Shown: in pieces, positions 23,919-36,129 of the stretch
How positions within the stretch are numbered: the stretch's first letter is position 1
Layout of the letters: each line of letters begins with the position of its first letter
Source: Papaver somniferum
Lineage: Eukaryota > Streptophyta > Magnoliopsida > Ranunculales > Papaveraceae
Reading direction: 5' to 3'
DNA: 64,000 nt
NCBI RefSeq assembly: GCF_003573695.1
Contig: NC_039359.1
Coordinates: forward strand, 142,249,112 to 142,313,111
Position numbers and translations under genes: made by a program
Notes under the pieces: generated by a model
What the model was told of the DNA's origin: nothing
The model's input: the letters and a program-made list of their open reading frames with translations, nothing else
The model's database searches: none

Positions 23919-24360
23919 TCAAGTTTCTTTGATAAAATCATACCTTTGAAAGGGTCCATCATAAAAGGTATCACCGATATCCTTGATTCTTTTGACCGTA
24001 GAGACACCATGTTCATGAGTTAGAACATTAACTTTCCGATCAACACCGCGGGCAAGATGCCTAGCTTTGACACAGTCCATGATAAGTTTCTTCTGATTCC
24101 TGATCAAGATCTTTTGATTATCCAGGATTTTGGTCTGACCATCAATAAGCTGATTTATTTGCAATTGAAGATTTGCAAATTCGACCCTAGAGTCATTCTG
24201 AAAAAGAATTAAATCCTTGACAGGTTCTCCAATCCTGGAGTTATACTCTTTCCTTTCAATCATCTTTTTCAAGACAAGTTCTTGAACAGAGTCGTATCCT
24301 TTAATATCTTCTTCCATCTCAAGATTCGCCACTTCTTGAGGTATTGAGGAGTTTTCCATT
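23919..24360 (-). CDS. Accessory ORF A of copia element, coiled-coil-like, unknown function
   Basis: An intact 146-codon frame, ATG at 24360, ending in ...RYDFIKET. The middle is helical and heptad-like (EFANLQLQINQLIDG, QKILIRNQKKLIMD), with basic residues towards the C-terminus. It lies before the polypurine tract of the host copia element, where SIRE/Maximus-type elements carry an extra ORF, sometimes called envelope-like. I see no signal peptide or membrane segment. Upstream on the same strand are a TTTTAGGGTTTCC box and AT-rich TATA-like sequence (24395-24410), so it could have its own promoter. Two diverged counterparts exist, at 26166-26534 and 59141-59557. The family assignment is an inference from position. 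Confidence 0.45.
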
Positions 24361-24855
24361 CTTTATTTTTTTTATATTAGGGAAGGAAAAACAATGAAAA
24401 TATATATGTTTACAACCAAGAGAAGGACACCCTTGTTGTGGAAACCCTAAAACTCCTAAGAGACATAGACGTTTATGGACAAGGTGTGGAAGACTAATGG
24501 ATCAGAAAAAATCCAATAAGAAATACCATCTCCTTTCAAATATCTCTTACCATCAGGGCTCAATAACTAAAAAAAATTTAATCAGAGCATACAGAAGAGA
24601 TACATTTGTCACAAGGAGTCACGAAATGACTCAACCTTCACATAGGGAGAGAAGAACTCAAACAAACACAACACAAATGGTAACGAACATCAGACTTGAG
24701 CATCTCACAAATATCATCCTTGCAACTCTCAAGTTAGATACAAGGACGAAAATCCCTAGGACTAGGAAACAAAGTGAGATATAATCTCACCATGAGTATT
24801 GAGAGATGAGATGTGAATACCGTCTGAGGGTCATGAACCTAGTATTTTTTACATA
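24361..24855 (-). other. Upstream region of accessory ORF A
   Basis: Non-coding stretch between units A and B. It has an AAACCCTAAAA (plus-strand) box at 24442-24452, near an AT-rich stretch. Nothing else recognised. Confidence 0.4.
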
Positions 24856-26165
24856 CGCACTCCCCGCAAGATATTACCATTAAGCACAAGTTCAAAAGAA
24901 CTCTCCCCCATTTGATGTCATTCCCAGAGGAACAACAAGAGCGACCTTAATTTCGAAAGAAAAGAAGGATTTTTATTTGGACACCAAAAACCATGTGAAT
25001 GATTTTTTATATCCAAAACTCAACCAAAATACTCACAAGTAAACCCATGAATATTCTAATTGGAATACACAATTAAATCAAAACCACAAAAGTGATCAAT
25101 TTAATTGAAAGTGCTCAACATAAATAAACTCACGGAGCAACAGGCTACGACTAAGTTAATCATATGGAGGTGACTAACTTAACCGTTCAAGTACTCAACA
25201 TAAGGAAAACCTTACGGAATACGTGACTACATTAACCAATATAACATGATAGTGTAGCCGTTCATATACTCAACACAAGAGCTTGTGGAATATATGAAAA
25301 CTCAACTAGATTAATTACAAGAGAGCCTATAATTAATCTAATCGAAAAGCAAACAACCAAACTAATCACCGAGTAATCAATTTAATTATTTTGGACTCAA
25401 CATAAGAGATTATGGAACCCCGACTAAGATTATCATGGAACAGGACCATCTTAACCGCACATGTACTCAACATAAGAAATAAACTTATGGAGTACAAACT
25501 AAATAACCAAGTATGATTAATTTAGTTCATAATGCTCAACATATAGCATCTTATGGAACAACCAACAAAGCCCATGTTAATCGACTTAGTTGTAAGGTGT
25601 TCAACATAAGACACACAATGGAGCCTTCACGGTAAAACATAGCAAGATGGATCAATGAAGATCAATACCGTGGTTAACATACAAGGATCTATTCTATCTT
25701 TGCATCATTATATGCATAACAACATAATAGACTTTATCCTTGTCACACAAAAGATTTAATTCTATTTTCCATGAATTACATGATTGCATAGGCATAACTT
25801 TTGTATATGTCAAAAGTCCATTCGTCCTTTCATCAATAAGAATACTAATTCATGGACGACTTTACTTTTGACCGCAATATGGGACCTTCAAGTTCACGGA
25901 CGCAAATAATACATATCCCATAAAATTGCAATATCACAAAATCATAACAATCAATACTGCAATAATCATCATCCTCCAAATATTTTTAGAATTTAAAGCA
26001 ATAACCTAAAAAATAAACATAAGAAGATGAAACAAAAATAGCTATATGTAGTTACAGTCATCGTTATTCAAAGCACTAGTTATTCTTCCAACTAATCCAA
26101 AAAGAAGACTTACTAGGCACATAAACCAGAAGCAGACTCTTAGGCGAACACCCAGATACTAAAAA
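24856..26165 (-). mobile_element. Copia accessory unit B, 3' non-coding part
   Basis: Starts GCACTCCCCGCAAG, matching the junction of unit A at the insertion point. It contains an expanded imperfect tandem array (25020-25655). A distal part (25790-26080) is similar to 23560-23870, including ATGGGAC..TTCA..GGACGCAAA..ACATATCC. Confidence 0.55.
25020..25655. repeat. Imperfect tandem array, unit about 75-90 bp
   Basis: Repeated cycles of a TTAATC/TTAACC-rich segment followed by ..TGCTCAACATAAG..CTTATGGA(A/G).. occur roughly eight times. Unit A has only one or two cycles (about 23330-23410). Period and copy number were estimated by eye. Confidence 0.65.
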
Positions 26166-26534
26166 TCAGAAGGACGGATCTAAAGACTCATAAGACTTGT
26201 GATCATTAGGCTTATGAGTGACAGCAACCTCATCAACCCTTGAGGAAACATCCTTTTTGAGAGGTTCTTTCACGCGGTTCTTCATCATAGCAAGGTTACA
26301 ATTAACCTTTTTCAACTCAGCTTTTATAGCATCAAGACACATAACAGTTCTAACAAGTTGCTAAGAATCAATGATCACCTTAGATTGAATCTTCTCCCCA
26401 ATATCTGAGTAAGAAGCAGGAAATTGAGGAAAAGATCCTTCAACTTCAACAAGGGTTCCCTTCTCTTTATTAAACTTAAAGTATATACCATTATCAACAA
26501 AGTCTTCAGGCAAGTCCCATGAATAAGAAGCCAT
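26166..26534 (-). pseudogene. Accessory ORF B of copia-like unit, one in-frame stop
   Basis: A 122-codon frame, ATG at 26534 (MASYSWDLPEDFVDNG), TGA at 26166-26168, with a single in-frame TAG at 26361-26363. The second half is helical and charged (CLDAIKAELKKVNCNLAMMK, then KEPLKKDVSSRVDEV). The PEDFVDNGIYFKF stretch is loosely like EDLPGVNLYFAYD in the copy at 59141-59557, and the helical middle parts also align loosely. Upstream on the same strand are AAACCCTAAATTCCC and TTTATATACCC (26575-26620), a promoter-like arrangement. Function unknown. Confidence 0.45.
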
Positions 26535-26912
26535 TGATAATAAGCCTAGAGTGAAAGTTTTAACACAATAGGAAGGGTATATAAACGTATTTGAGGGAAT
26601 TTAGGGTTTAACAGTAGTAATAAGAGACTAAATCCAAAACCGTATAAGAACCCTTATGAGGACCCAACAAAAAACATGAAGCTCTTGAAGGACAAGACAA
26701 AACTAACACAAGCAATACAAAAAGATGATAAAATACTCATGTAAAAGTATGTGACTGATTATCCATCTAAGAACGATAAGAAAATAGCCATATAATCACA
26801 GTTACTTTGCACAGAGTATACCTATTCAGTTCTCACACAACTAGGATTTTTGGTGAGTGATATATCAACCTTGTGATTAATTCGCACAAGTATGAGAATA
26901 TTTCTCATTAAA
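26535..26912 (-). other. Promoter-like upstream region of accessory ORF B
   Basis: Contains minus-strand TTTATATACCC about 45 bases upstream of the ATG, and an AAACCCTAA box. No coding frame. Confidence 0.4.
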
Positions 26913-27149
26913 TTACCATTGCTTTTGTTTAGCCTTCCTTCTTTGATTATCCCTCAGTTTAGAAGAATACGACAAAGCTTGTTCTGCATATCCTTTTGAA
27001 GGTTTTTTCTGAGGACTAAATCTAGGACCTCTTGAAACTGGTTCAAGTGGATTAGAATAGATGGGAATCCATTTTATAGATTTAGATTTACCAAAATCAT
27101 AAACATGGGGAATACATTCATTGAACACATAAGAGATTCTGATCCTACA
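26913..27149 (-). pseudogene. Short remnant of a copia-type polyprotein segment
   Basis: A roughly 75-codon minus-strand frame containing PHVYDFGKSKSIKWIP and PRFSPQKKPSKGYAEQ, ending RRKAKQKQW. It is basic and Pro/Lys-rich with no complete domain. It may be a gag or linker fragment of the same copia family. I do not recognise it with confidence. Confidence 0.3.
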
Positions 27150-27312
27150 ATACTATTTTATTTGGGGGAAATCACTCGTATGCATATCATATTTGCTTTG
27201 TCTATCTTTCTGATCTTGATGGTAATATTCTGAAACATGGTTTGTATGGGAACTCTGTGTGGACGATGTTCTTATTATTGATTAGGGTTGCTTTCGCGTC
27301 GTCTTCTCCAAT

Positions 27313-28198
27313 GAGTTTGGCGAGGTTAGAGCGACACTTGCTTCATAATGTATGAATTGTTGATTAATTTGTTTCCTCTTGTATTCTTTCAACTTATATT
27401 CTCATATTAGTGATTATTTGAGATTTACATGTTTCCATTTAGCATCCTTTTGGGATGATGTGCTTACTTGTTCCCACTTCAGTTTTTCAGTTATCAGAAG
27501 AAAAGGGTGAAGTGAAGATATCCGTTTTCGTAGTTTTAAAGTGTTACCGAACTAAGTTATGTTCATGTATCTTTTATATGTGTGTTTTCTTTACTTATTG
27601 TAAAACAACACATAAATACATTTATATTATTTGAGAGTTCTTCATCTATTGATATCAGAATGTTCGGGTTTAACAGTTAGGATTTGGTTGTAATTCATTT
27701 TTGTGTAATTGTGATTCTTAAAATCGTTGATCTGGAATTGATACTTCAATTAGTTTGTAAACCTATTAGATAAGCAGGTTTAGTAAATGGGGCGCCTCAG
27801 TCCCAGGGATTTTCTGTATTTTCGGTTTCCTCGTTAACAAAATTTTTGGTGCCTGTGTTATTTCTTTTTCGCATTATATTGTTTATCTTTATTATTGAAA
27901 TGTCACAGTTTGTACGTTAATCAATTAAATTAGATACATCCATCCTTGTTTGTTGGATACAACTTGATTGATTCTTGAATATTGATCTTTTGAATCGTCC
28001 AAAAACTCTCACAATCAAATCAGGTTCACGGACTTGTCTCTGTAAATTTTCTCATTGTGGGAGACAGAGATATAACTCTAAATATTATTCCTTGATTGAG
28101 ATTTATTAAGTTGAACTCTCAGAATTGTATTTAAGTTTGTCCATACAGGTTGCCTAAGAAAAATTTGGTGGTGTATTTTGGATCCCCCTATGTTTTCA
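27313..28198 (+). repeat. 5'-truncated LTR of a plus-strand copia element
   Basis: From 27313 (GTTTGGCGAGGTTAGAG) the sequence is similar, inverted, to 32556-33034. The block with GGTTTCCTCGTTAACAAAATT (27826-27846) matches, inverted, 2275-2300 and 28590-28610. It ends ATGTTTTCA at 28198, two bases before a primer site. The LTR start was not found, so its left part is missing or unrecognisable. Confidence 0.6.
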
Positions 28199-28200
28199 AT

Positions 28201-28215
28201 TGGTATCCGAGCAGG
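28201..28215 (+). other. Primer binding site, initiator-Met tRNA type
   Basis: TGGTATCCGAGCAGG differs by one base from the usual copia primer site TGGTATCAGAGC over the first twelve positions, and sits two bases after the LTR end. Confidence 0.75.
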
Positions 28216-29573
28216 CAAACACGTTTAAGACCTAATAAGTATGTGTTTGAAGAAATCTGACTATACAGACAAGAGTATTGTAAACACGAGGGTACCCAAA
28301 TACACCACAATCTTTTATTTATCCAAATATAAGTCCTCTTACCGAAAGTGATCGTCTATGGACAAATCCGAGACAATACAACAAATCGGTATTCACACTT
28401 TGTGTGATTGTCTATGGGTACGGGATCGAGACAATACGACTATCAAAGTGTGATACTTGATAATAGGTTCGTACTTAACCAAACTCTATAAAATCACTAT
28501 CAAGTATATCGGAGTTAACATTTATGTAATTTAATTTAAACTATATAAACAAATATAATTGCGGAAACCAAAGTAAATCACACAACAAGATTTTGTTAAC
28601 GAGGAAAACTACAAATGCAGAAAAACCCCGGGACCAAGTCCAGAATTGAATACTCTCAGAATTAAGCCGCTATACAAAATCTAAACCAACTTCGTATAGT
28701 TGAGACCAAGCAACTACTCCTAGTTCACTTAGTTTCCTCAGTATCCCTGCGCTTCCGACTTCGATGAGTGCACGCACTAGAACAATTCCTTTGGATCGTA
28801 TTCCAAACAGTAAAGGAACAACAAATATGTTTGGTAACAACTCTTTCGATTCTTTCAAGATACAGATATCTCAAGTCATACGCAAAGGCTCTTCCGTTTA
28901 ATCTAATAAACTCATTTGCCTGGTTAAATCAATCTATCCAATAACTACAAAAGTAGTCAAGTTTAGATTCACACTCAATCCAAATAAATCTCAAAGAGAT
29001 ATATTGAGAATGCCGATCTCACGCAACTAATCAATCGAATAAATCTGATTCTAGTTGGATCCCAGCGATCGAGGTTTGTGCACACCAAATATATGAGAAC
29101 TAAATCTTCTTCGTCTTCAAATCTTCTTTTATCTTCAATAAACACCTGCACAACACCACTTGAATCTCTTGTGATCAATCACATACATAACGGAGTCTGT
29201 TAACAATGGATTATCATAAGATGTCTTTAGATATACAAACAGTTCTAAAGATCCTGTCGATACTTCGATCTAGTTTGAGTGAATCTTATATCAGAAGAGA
29301 AGATTCTAAAGAATAAACAAACTAGGTGCAATCAAAATTTTAACAACCGTTCTTCAATCAAATCAATCGAAAACTAATAACACTACAATTATCTAGTTTC
29401 CCACCAACGGTACTTGTAGAGCTTGTTGATTCCGCATAAGTTTTTAAACGAGCGGTCATAAGAGATTTCACCTAATTAGGATACTTTCGTCTCTGATTAG
29501 ACGGCTCCACCAGAAGTAACAAGATGAAGTTTTCCTGGCTCTTAGGATAGTTTGCTAAAAATGCAAACTTAGG

Positions 29574-29581
29574 TATTTATA
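29574..29581 (-). promoter_or_regulatory. TATA box of the solo LTR
   Basis: TATAAATA on the minus strand in the context GGTCTATAAATACC, at mid-LTR. Confidence 0.5.
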
Positions 29582-29989
29582 GACCAAGTATGTTTGGACA
29601 CCAAGGAATTTCCAAAACCTAAAATATTCTCAAGATATGCAATGAATAGCAAAATTCGGTTTTCCTAATTCCAATAAATGCTTGTCTAAAATTTCTGAAA
29701 TCTATCAATAGAAGATCTCCAATTAGTAAATGCACATTACTAATTTTTATTCTGTAGAGATATGCATTTAATTGCTGGTAATTAAAGCATATAAAACCAA
29801 AAACCTTAATTAAAAGATTATCAATTTATTTCGGCACATGACCTCCTTGAGTACTGAGGAACATCTTTGAACAATAAATGATAAGAGTTACTATACGTGT
29901 TCAAAGTATGTTGACATCTCTTCATTGTAAATCCTTATTCATATTTACATGGATTTACATTCTTAGAATCGGTTATACCATACTTCCAA

Positions 29990-30500
29990 ACAAGTTTAGA
30001 ATTGGTTCACATGTATTCCAAGATTACTATGTGATTGATCAAATATCAAATCACATACATGGGTTCAATCGGTTCTACCAATCACTAGGATCGGTTATAC
30101 CCTAATATGGAAACACTTGTGATCGGTCACACAAGTTACCAAGACCGGTTACGTCAGTTACCAGGATCGGTTACTTCAATTACCAGGAGGGGTTACCATA
30201 TACTTATGTTATTGCTTGTGATCGGTCTCACCAATTACTAGAATCGGTTAAACCAATTACCAGGACCGGTTATACCAATTACAAGGATCAATTACACAAT
30301 TCTCTGTGATCGTTCACACCAATTACTAGGATCGGTCACACCAATTACAAATATCGATCATACCATCTTATGGTGATTACTTTGGATCGGTTACACTAAT
30401 TAATAAAAACTATTCATACCAAATCATAAGTCAGGCACTTGTGATTAGTTGTACCAAGATACATAAAAAATTTACGATCGGTTATACCATCTAAAACATA
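29990..30500. repeat. Imperfect 22-25-bp tandem array in the solo LTR U3
   Basis: About twenty degenerate copies of GGATCGGTTATACCAATTAC-type units, in consecutive or near-consecutive order. It lies upstream of the LTR TATA box, at the same relative place as the GTAYGCRTAC boxes in the LTR at 1912-4316, but with an unrelated unit. Confidence 0.75.
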
Positions 30501-31124
30501 TTGGTAATTTAAATATTTGCATTGAATAGACGTACCAATAAGCCTAATGATTTCCATTTTTTATTCATAAAACAAGTTCATGAATGTACTTCCTTTAAAC
30601 GAATGTAAAACATTGTTTCCTAGGATGAAATCTTCACCATAACCCATTCACATAATCATAACAGTATATACAAGATTATGTCGATGTCATATCTACGAAG
30701 TTCAAAAGATAAGCGATATACTTCGTAGTCTAATTCCCTAATATTATGATCATACAAATATGACCATGTCACATCACTAGAGTATTATACAATATGTATA
30801 GTATATACAGCTTCGCATTTATGTTTTAAATATAGCACGACTTAAAAGATACCTTAGGAATGAAATAGTTCAATTCAATATTACTAACCTCAATAGGAAG
30901 GATGATATTGTCGTTGTAGTCCACTTCTTCTTCACATTCTTCAGGTCTTCGGAGTAATACTTGTATGTCTCAACATTCCTAGACTTTCTAGTCTAACCTA
31001 AACGAAGTTGACTCTAGTTTACAACCAAGCGACTTTAGATGAGTTTTGACACACTAAAATATGACAACCAAACTTGACATACCAACGCTTGGTGAGTTCT
31101 ACCGAGTTATGCTCTAACAAGTAT

Positions 31125-32555
31125 AATCTCTGATAAACGTTCCACCAGTTTAAAAGAAACGGTTTTTATGGATTCTGTAAAAGAGTCTGAATTCTCAAAC
31201 TCTCATAGAGATGAACATTTTGTTCCCATAAAATAGTTGGATGTCGATAAGTGTTATCTGAGGTCACTCAGCTGAAACACAAAGTCAATACTCAGAAGTA
31301 GAACGGGAAACATCCAAACAAAGTTCTGAGATTTTCAAGCATATTGAATTTCAGTCTTCCAAGGTCATTCAGCTGAAATACAAAGTCAATACTCTCATTG
31401 GCATTATTTATGATCATGATTCCAAAACAAGTATTTTTCTCAAAGAATAGGCCAAAGTGAAATCGAGAATTATTTCATTCTAAGATAAACTTAAAGGTAA
31501 TTCCTTGATGATCGAACGATTGACGAGTAAAAACGCTACTCGACGTTGTGATAGTGGATCCAAAGAAACTACCATGGATGCAGATAATGTACAAGGCGAT
31601 GAGTTAGAAAGGGTAAAAACACTTGTTGTTCATGATATGGTAACAAAATCGCAGTCATGGACTAACAATCGAAGTACTATTACTTTGACAATAGATGATC
31701 AGTTTAAATTCCCTGACCAAGAAAAAACTGTGTCTCCAAGGAGGAAAAGTTCTTTACAAGACGATGTGATAAAACTACCTATTCTGATTTCATTGATACT
31801 CAGAAAGTGTGCTTCTATTTCAACACTAAAGGACATGTTCAATGAAAGTATAAACTCAGGTTGAAAAATTATCAGTTTGGTTGTCTCCAAAACACCTTGG
31901 ATTTAATTCTGAAGGGTGTGTCTGATATTTGAATGTCTAAACCTATTGGGGTGAAATCACATTCAAGAAAATCTGCTTTTAGGAATGTTAGTACTTTATG
32001 GTCCATAAATATTTGAACAAGTCAAAAAGGTAGTATGCAAAATCAGATAAGAAAGAACTCAATGAAACCATCATAGATATGGATTTGTAAGGATACTCAT
32101 ATACCAACTGAGAAAATTGATGTTTTCATCAATGAAACAATTCAAGAAGCTAACATGAATTTGATCTTACAGGATACAAAGATCTTATTGATAAACTTTT
32201 ATCATCCAAACAAGCAATTTCGAGTAAGGATTCTAATCATATCTCTTATTATGATGGCAGTAATTTCTATGATTATTTTTCACGTTCCAAAAGGACTTCC
32301 TTATCAAAAGAAAGAGGTAAAATAATAAACGGCAGCATAATTCCTCTGGTGAATGTACTTCTCACCCTTGTGCAAATTAGGCACAAGTCTTGGAACCTTA
32401 TTCATAAAAATCCTGCTAGATAAGGATTACTGCGCGAGGTGTACTATTTATTTCAAGTAGTACTTAGATGTGATGAGTTATAATCTTTTTCATATTGCAA
32501 CCTTTACGTATTCTGTATGATAATTTCAATCAGACACGAATGTTCAAATGTTGTG
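31125..32555 (+). pseudogene. Degenerate copia Gag region
   Basis: The interior of the plus-strand copia element, continuing from 28273 after the solo LTR. It contains open fragments such as 31505-31864. In another frame near 31795-31870 a zinc-knuckle-like segment reads VCFYFNTKGHV followed by a stop and KYKLRLKN. This resembles a copia CCHC box in which the second and fourth metal ligands are lost. A segment near 31263-31300 (GGTCACTCAGCTGAAACAC) is duplicated at 31361-31395. There is no trace of integrase or reverse transcriptase before 32555, so the element is truncated. Confidence 0.5.
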
Positions 32556-33055
32556 ACGCCCCAACTCCTAAACCTACTAACTATAAGATTACAACCTAAT
32601 TGAAGCATCAAATCCATATTATCAATCTTAAGAACCATCTTCACATAAAGTGCTAACAAACAATCCCAAACTATCTCATACAGTATATTTGAAAGTCTCT
32701 CATGTTATATAAATATATAAATGTGTTGTTTTACAGAATAAAGAAAGAATACATATAATACAGATACACGACAACACTATACTCGGTAGAGCACTAAGAT
32801 ACGAAATCGGATATCTTTGCGCGCTTCAATCCTTCTGATTACTGAAACTGAAGTGGGAACAAGTGAGCACATCGTCCCAAAGGGTGCCCAAAGAAACATA
32901 TAACCTCCAAGTAATAACTAACATGATTCACCGTTCTAAGAACAAAAATTGAAAAGAAGAGTAATGAAACTAAGCATTCAACAATTCATGCAACAAGAAG
33001 CAAATGTTATCCTAACCTCGCCAAACAATTCATGCAACACAGTAGAGAATTCTTT
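32556..33055 (-). repeat. LTR fragment of the 27.3-kb copia family, minus strand
   Basis: Inverted similarity to 27313-27795, for example ATGTGCTCACTTGTTCCCAC and GTAAAACAACACAT (minus). It stops abruptly at both ends: near 32556 after GGGGCGTCAC, and near 33055 where the Tat-lineage protease sequence begins. Confidence 0.6.
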
Positions 33056-36000
33056 GTGTCTCTTTGATTTTGTGTCGCCAATTTTCCTTCTTGTTTGCTC
33101 TTCCTTCGCAAGATTCTATCTCAGTTTCGTAACACCTCTTTCCTTCAACCCAATCTCCCTTTATGATTCCTACATCGCTGGGGTTAGGGAATTTGATGCA
33201 CTGGTGGAAAGTTGAAGCTACACCTAGAATCCCATGTAGCCAAGGTCGACCAATTAATGCATTGTAGGGTGATTCTACATCAACGACACAGGATAAGATT
33301 TCAGAAGATATTCCTTTTAATGGAATTCGCATAGTAACCTCCCCTTTGGGCTTGTTAGCAGTACCATTAAAACCATATATCTTATATGTTGATGGTATAA
33401 GATCATCATCTCTTCCTCCCATAGTTTTATAAGTATGATAAAACTAGATGTTCACAGAGCTTCCAGTATCGATTAGAATTCTATTAATTACCCATGAATC
33501 TTCAGCTTCATCATCTTCTTTCGGTTTTGGATTAATTTATAATTTTACTACCAATGGATTATCATGTACCTCTTCACCTTCGGGGATTTCTTCTGCGGTA
33601 AAAGAAATGATTTGTTTCTGCCATTCCTCTAGTGGCGAGATTTTCGCAATATTCATAACTTCTCTTCCATCATTATCTCTTGCGAACACTCTACTTAAAA
33701 CATTTTCATGAAAATCTTCAATTGTCTTGTATGAATGTACGATAGAGTGACAGAATAGATTCTTTGCTTTTGCACCAACTTCTATGAAGAATGTTTTTTT
33801 CTTTTTCATCGTGTTTACTTTGTGATGCTCTGGTGGTGGTGGCAATGGTTGAGATTGTGGATGTCCTACTAAAAAGTGGTTTAGTTTTCCTTGATCTATC
33901 ATTCTCAGAATAATTCTTTTTACATTTATGCAATCATTTGTTGTATGTCCATGAAAATGATGATAAGAACAAAACACATGACTTCTGTGGTTTGGAGGTG
34001 GTTCCGTTCCCATGTTCCATGGTGTTGGTATATTCTCCATTAAAATTATAGCTTCCCATATTTTCTCCACACTTTCATTTAGAGGTGGCATCTTGATTTC
34101 TTCCCATACTACCTTGTGACCTCCTTGTCCCCTATTATAGTTTTGTCTTTGACCTCCATAAGTTTCTTGTGGATGATCGAGTCTTTGAATCTTGTTATTT
34201 CCACTACGATTGTAGAAATTTCTTTCTCCTTCACAATCCTCTTGATCTCGGCTTCCCATAGCCACCAGTTTCTGTTGATTTTTACCTGTCACCTTCTTTT
34301 GTTGTACTTGCGAAGTATTCGCTACTGTGCTTATTAGCTTGGGTAATAAGCTTGCATTCTCTGTTTGTGAACTGGTGTTCGCAACTGGGTATGATTCCAT
34401 TTCATTTTGCTTTTCCTCCAGAACAATATATTCTTCTTGAAGTTCTCGCAATTCAGTCATTGTGATCGTATTCTTGACTCTGAAAATTTGGACATACAAT
34501 AGGTTGGTTACAAACATAGCATTGATAAATGATAATATAAGATATCTCTCATCTACACGGCCAACCATTTCGCTACACATAGTCCTCCATCTTTTAGTTA
34601 GGTGCTTCAAACTTTCACCAATCCTTTGCTTTAATCCAAATACATCTTCAATACCAGGTCGCGAAGAATTATTACTTATATATGCCCCCAGGAATGTAGT
34701 CTGCAAATGATTGAAGGATGTTATTGTATTCTTTGGTAGACCTTCGAACCATTTTAATGCCTCCCCTGTTAAGATGGATGCGAAATATTTGCATAATACA
34801 TCATCATGATTTTCCCGTTGCAACATGCACCCCACGTAGGCTTTAATGTGTTGAATTGCACAAGTTGTTCCATCAAAAATGCTGGTTAATGCGGGAAAAT
34901 TGCATTTCGGTGGTATTCCTGCTAATTGTACTTCCCTTGTAAATGGAGTTTTCGCAACTTCTTCTATAGCTTCATCCAATTGTCTTCTGCCTACTTCTCC
35001 TCAATTATTTAGCATTCCTCTCATTTTTTCTAACTCTTTCAAGATTTGTTTATTTACACCTGAATTTTGATCCATTGGTCTTTTTAATTTCGCCTCTCTT
35101 CTTCTGCGTTAATGTCTTTCTTCTCTCGCAAAATTTTGCATTTCTTCTTCATTATCCCCATCTCGTCTTCTTCTGCGAGTTTCTTCTTCATCTCTATCTT
35201 GAATTCGCATATGATTATGTCTCTCATTTTCCCCTTCATGATTTTGTTCATTCCTTATTAATTCCATTCGCTGTCTTTCAGCCATCCTCTGTATCCTATC
35301 ATACTCTTCATTGATATTACCGTTATTCCGGTTTTGTGTACGCCTTCTTTCTCGATTATCGTGATTGTTCTGGCGAATTGTCTCCTGAAGCTCTTGTTCT
35401 TCCATTTCCGCTCTCAATCTTTCACATTCACAAATTAAATGTGCTTGTTCAGCATAATGTCTTTCAATTTCTTCTTCAATCGTCCGTTGATTTCTTTGAG
35501 TTTCTCTTTCATGTAAAATTCTTCTTCCTTCCTCTCGTTTTCCTTCGCCATCTTGGTCATTTCGTCCCTGACGTTGTCCGTTCTCTTGATTTCTACCATT
35601 TTTCCCATCATCAAAAGTTTCATTTTGTGGAACGTAACGATCATCAATTCTTTCTCTATTTTCGCGATATTCTTCATTAGGATTTGATATTTCTTCTTGA
35701 ATATTGTTTCCAGCATTAATTGTGGGTGAGTTTCGCCTCATTTCTCTTCTAGTCAATCTTGAATATGATTTTGTAATACTTCTCGATCTTCTACTATGTA
35801 GTCTCATATTTTCCATCCTCAATTCGTGATTTTGTCTTGTTAACTTCGCGCGTTCTTCTGCCTCAGCTCTTCTTTCTTCGTATATTCTTCGTCTCAACGT
35901 TTCTAACGCTCCAATTTCCTCATCTCCATGAATTATCCCTTCATCTGCTTCTTGATTTCTCTCTACCTTTCCATGGTTTCTGGTTTGTTGCTCTTCTTCT

Positions 36001-36129
36001 ACTTCTTCTGCTGAATTTGATTGCCAAGTGTGTATACTCACCCTATCATAATATGTATTCCTCCCTTGTACTAGTGTTTGTTGAATTGGTGGTTGAATTT
36101 GATTTTCTATATTACTTCTCATTCTAGTA
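33056..36129 (-). pseudogene. E2 gag-protease of a Tat-lineage Ty3 element (main part)
   Basis: The frame continues from the piece at 56470-56580 across the E insertion. The N-terminal half (35109-36127) is a long Arg/Glu-rich, coiled-coil-like region (for example RERLRAEMEEQELQE-type segments). A stop at 35109-35111 and another near 35000 interrupt it. The Gag core follows at 33537-34979: TPFTREVQLAGIPPKCNFPA, LTGEALKWFEGLPKNT and RWRTMCSEMVG. A CCHC-like YHHFHGHTTNDC lies near 33950. The protease motif ILIDTGSSVNI (33450-33480) is followed by a stop. The last part (33056-33422) contains YNALIGRPWLHGIL. Homology ends at 33055, so reverse transcriptase is missing. It is about 90% similar to E by eye. 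Confidence 0.82.

Larger units (their letters stand above)
28279..31119 (-). mobile_element. Solo LTR of a SIRE-like copia element
   Basis: 2841 bp, reading TGTTAGAGC...GTTTACA on the minus strand, flanked by perfect AGTAT duplications (28274-28278 and 31120-31124). No polyprotein lies inside. The start matches the LTR ending at 4316, and the U5-side block at 28588-28660 matches 2270-2340. A minus-strand TATAAATA lies at 29574-29581. It interrupts the interior of the plus-strand copia element 80 bases after its LTR. A solo LTR with intact duplications is the usual product of LTR-LTR recombination. Confidence 0.85.

Noticed and set aside
27133..27149. 17-base identity to the start of the E-family LTR (TGTAGGATCAGAATCTC)
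   Set aside because: Similarity stops after 17 bases and lies beside a short copia-type frame. It may be chance or a trace remnant, and there is not enough to call an LTR.
35336..36127. Plus-strand Phe/Leu-rich frames opposite gag
   Set aside because: They are shadows of the Arg/Glu-rich gag on the minus strand. The same pattern appears at 48669-49236 opposite the E gag.
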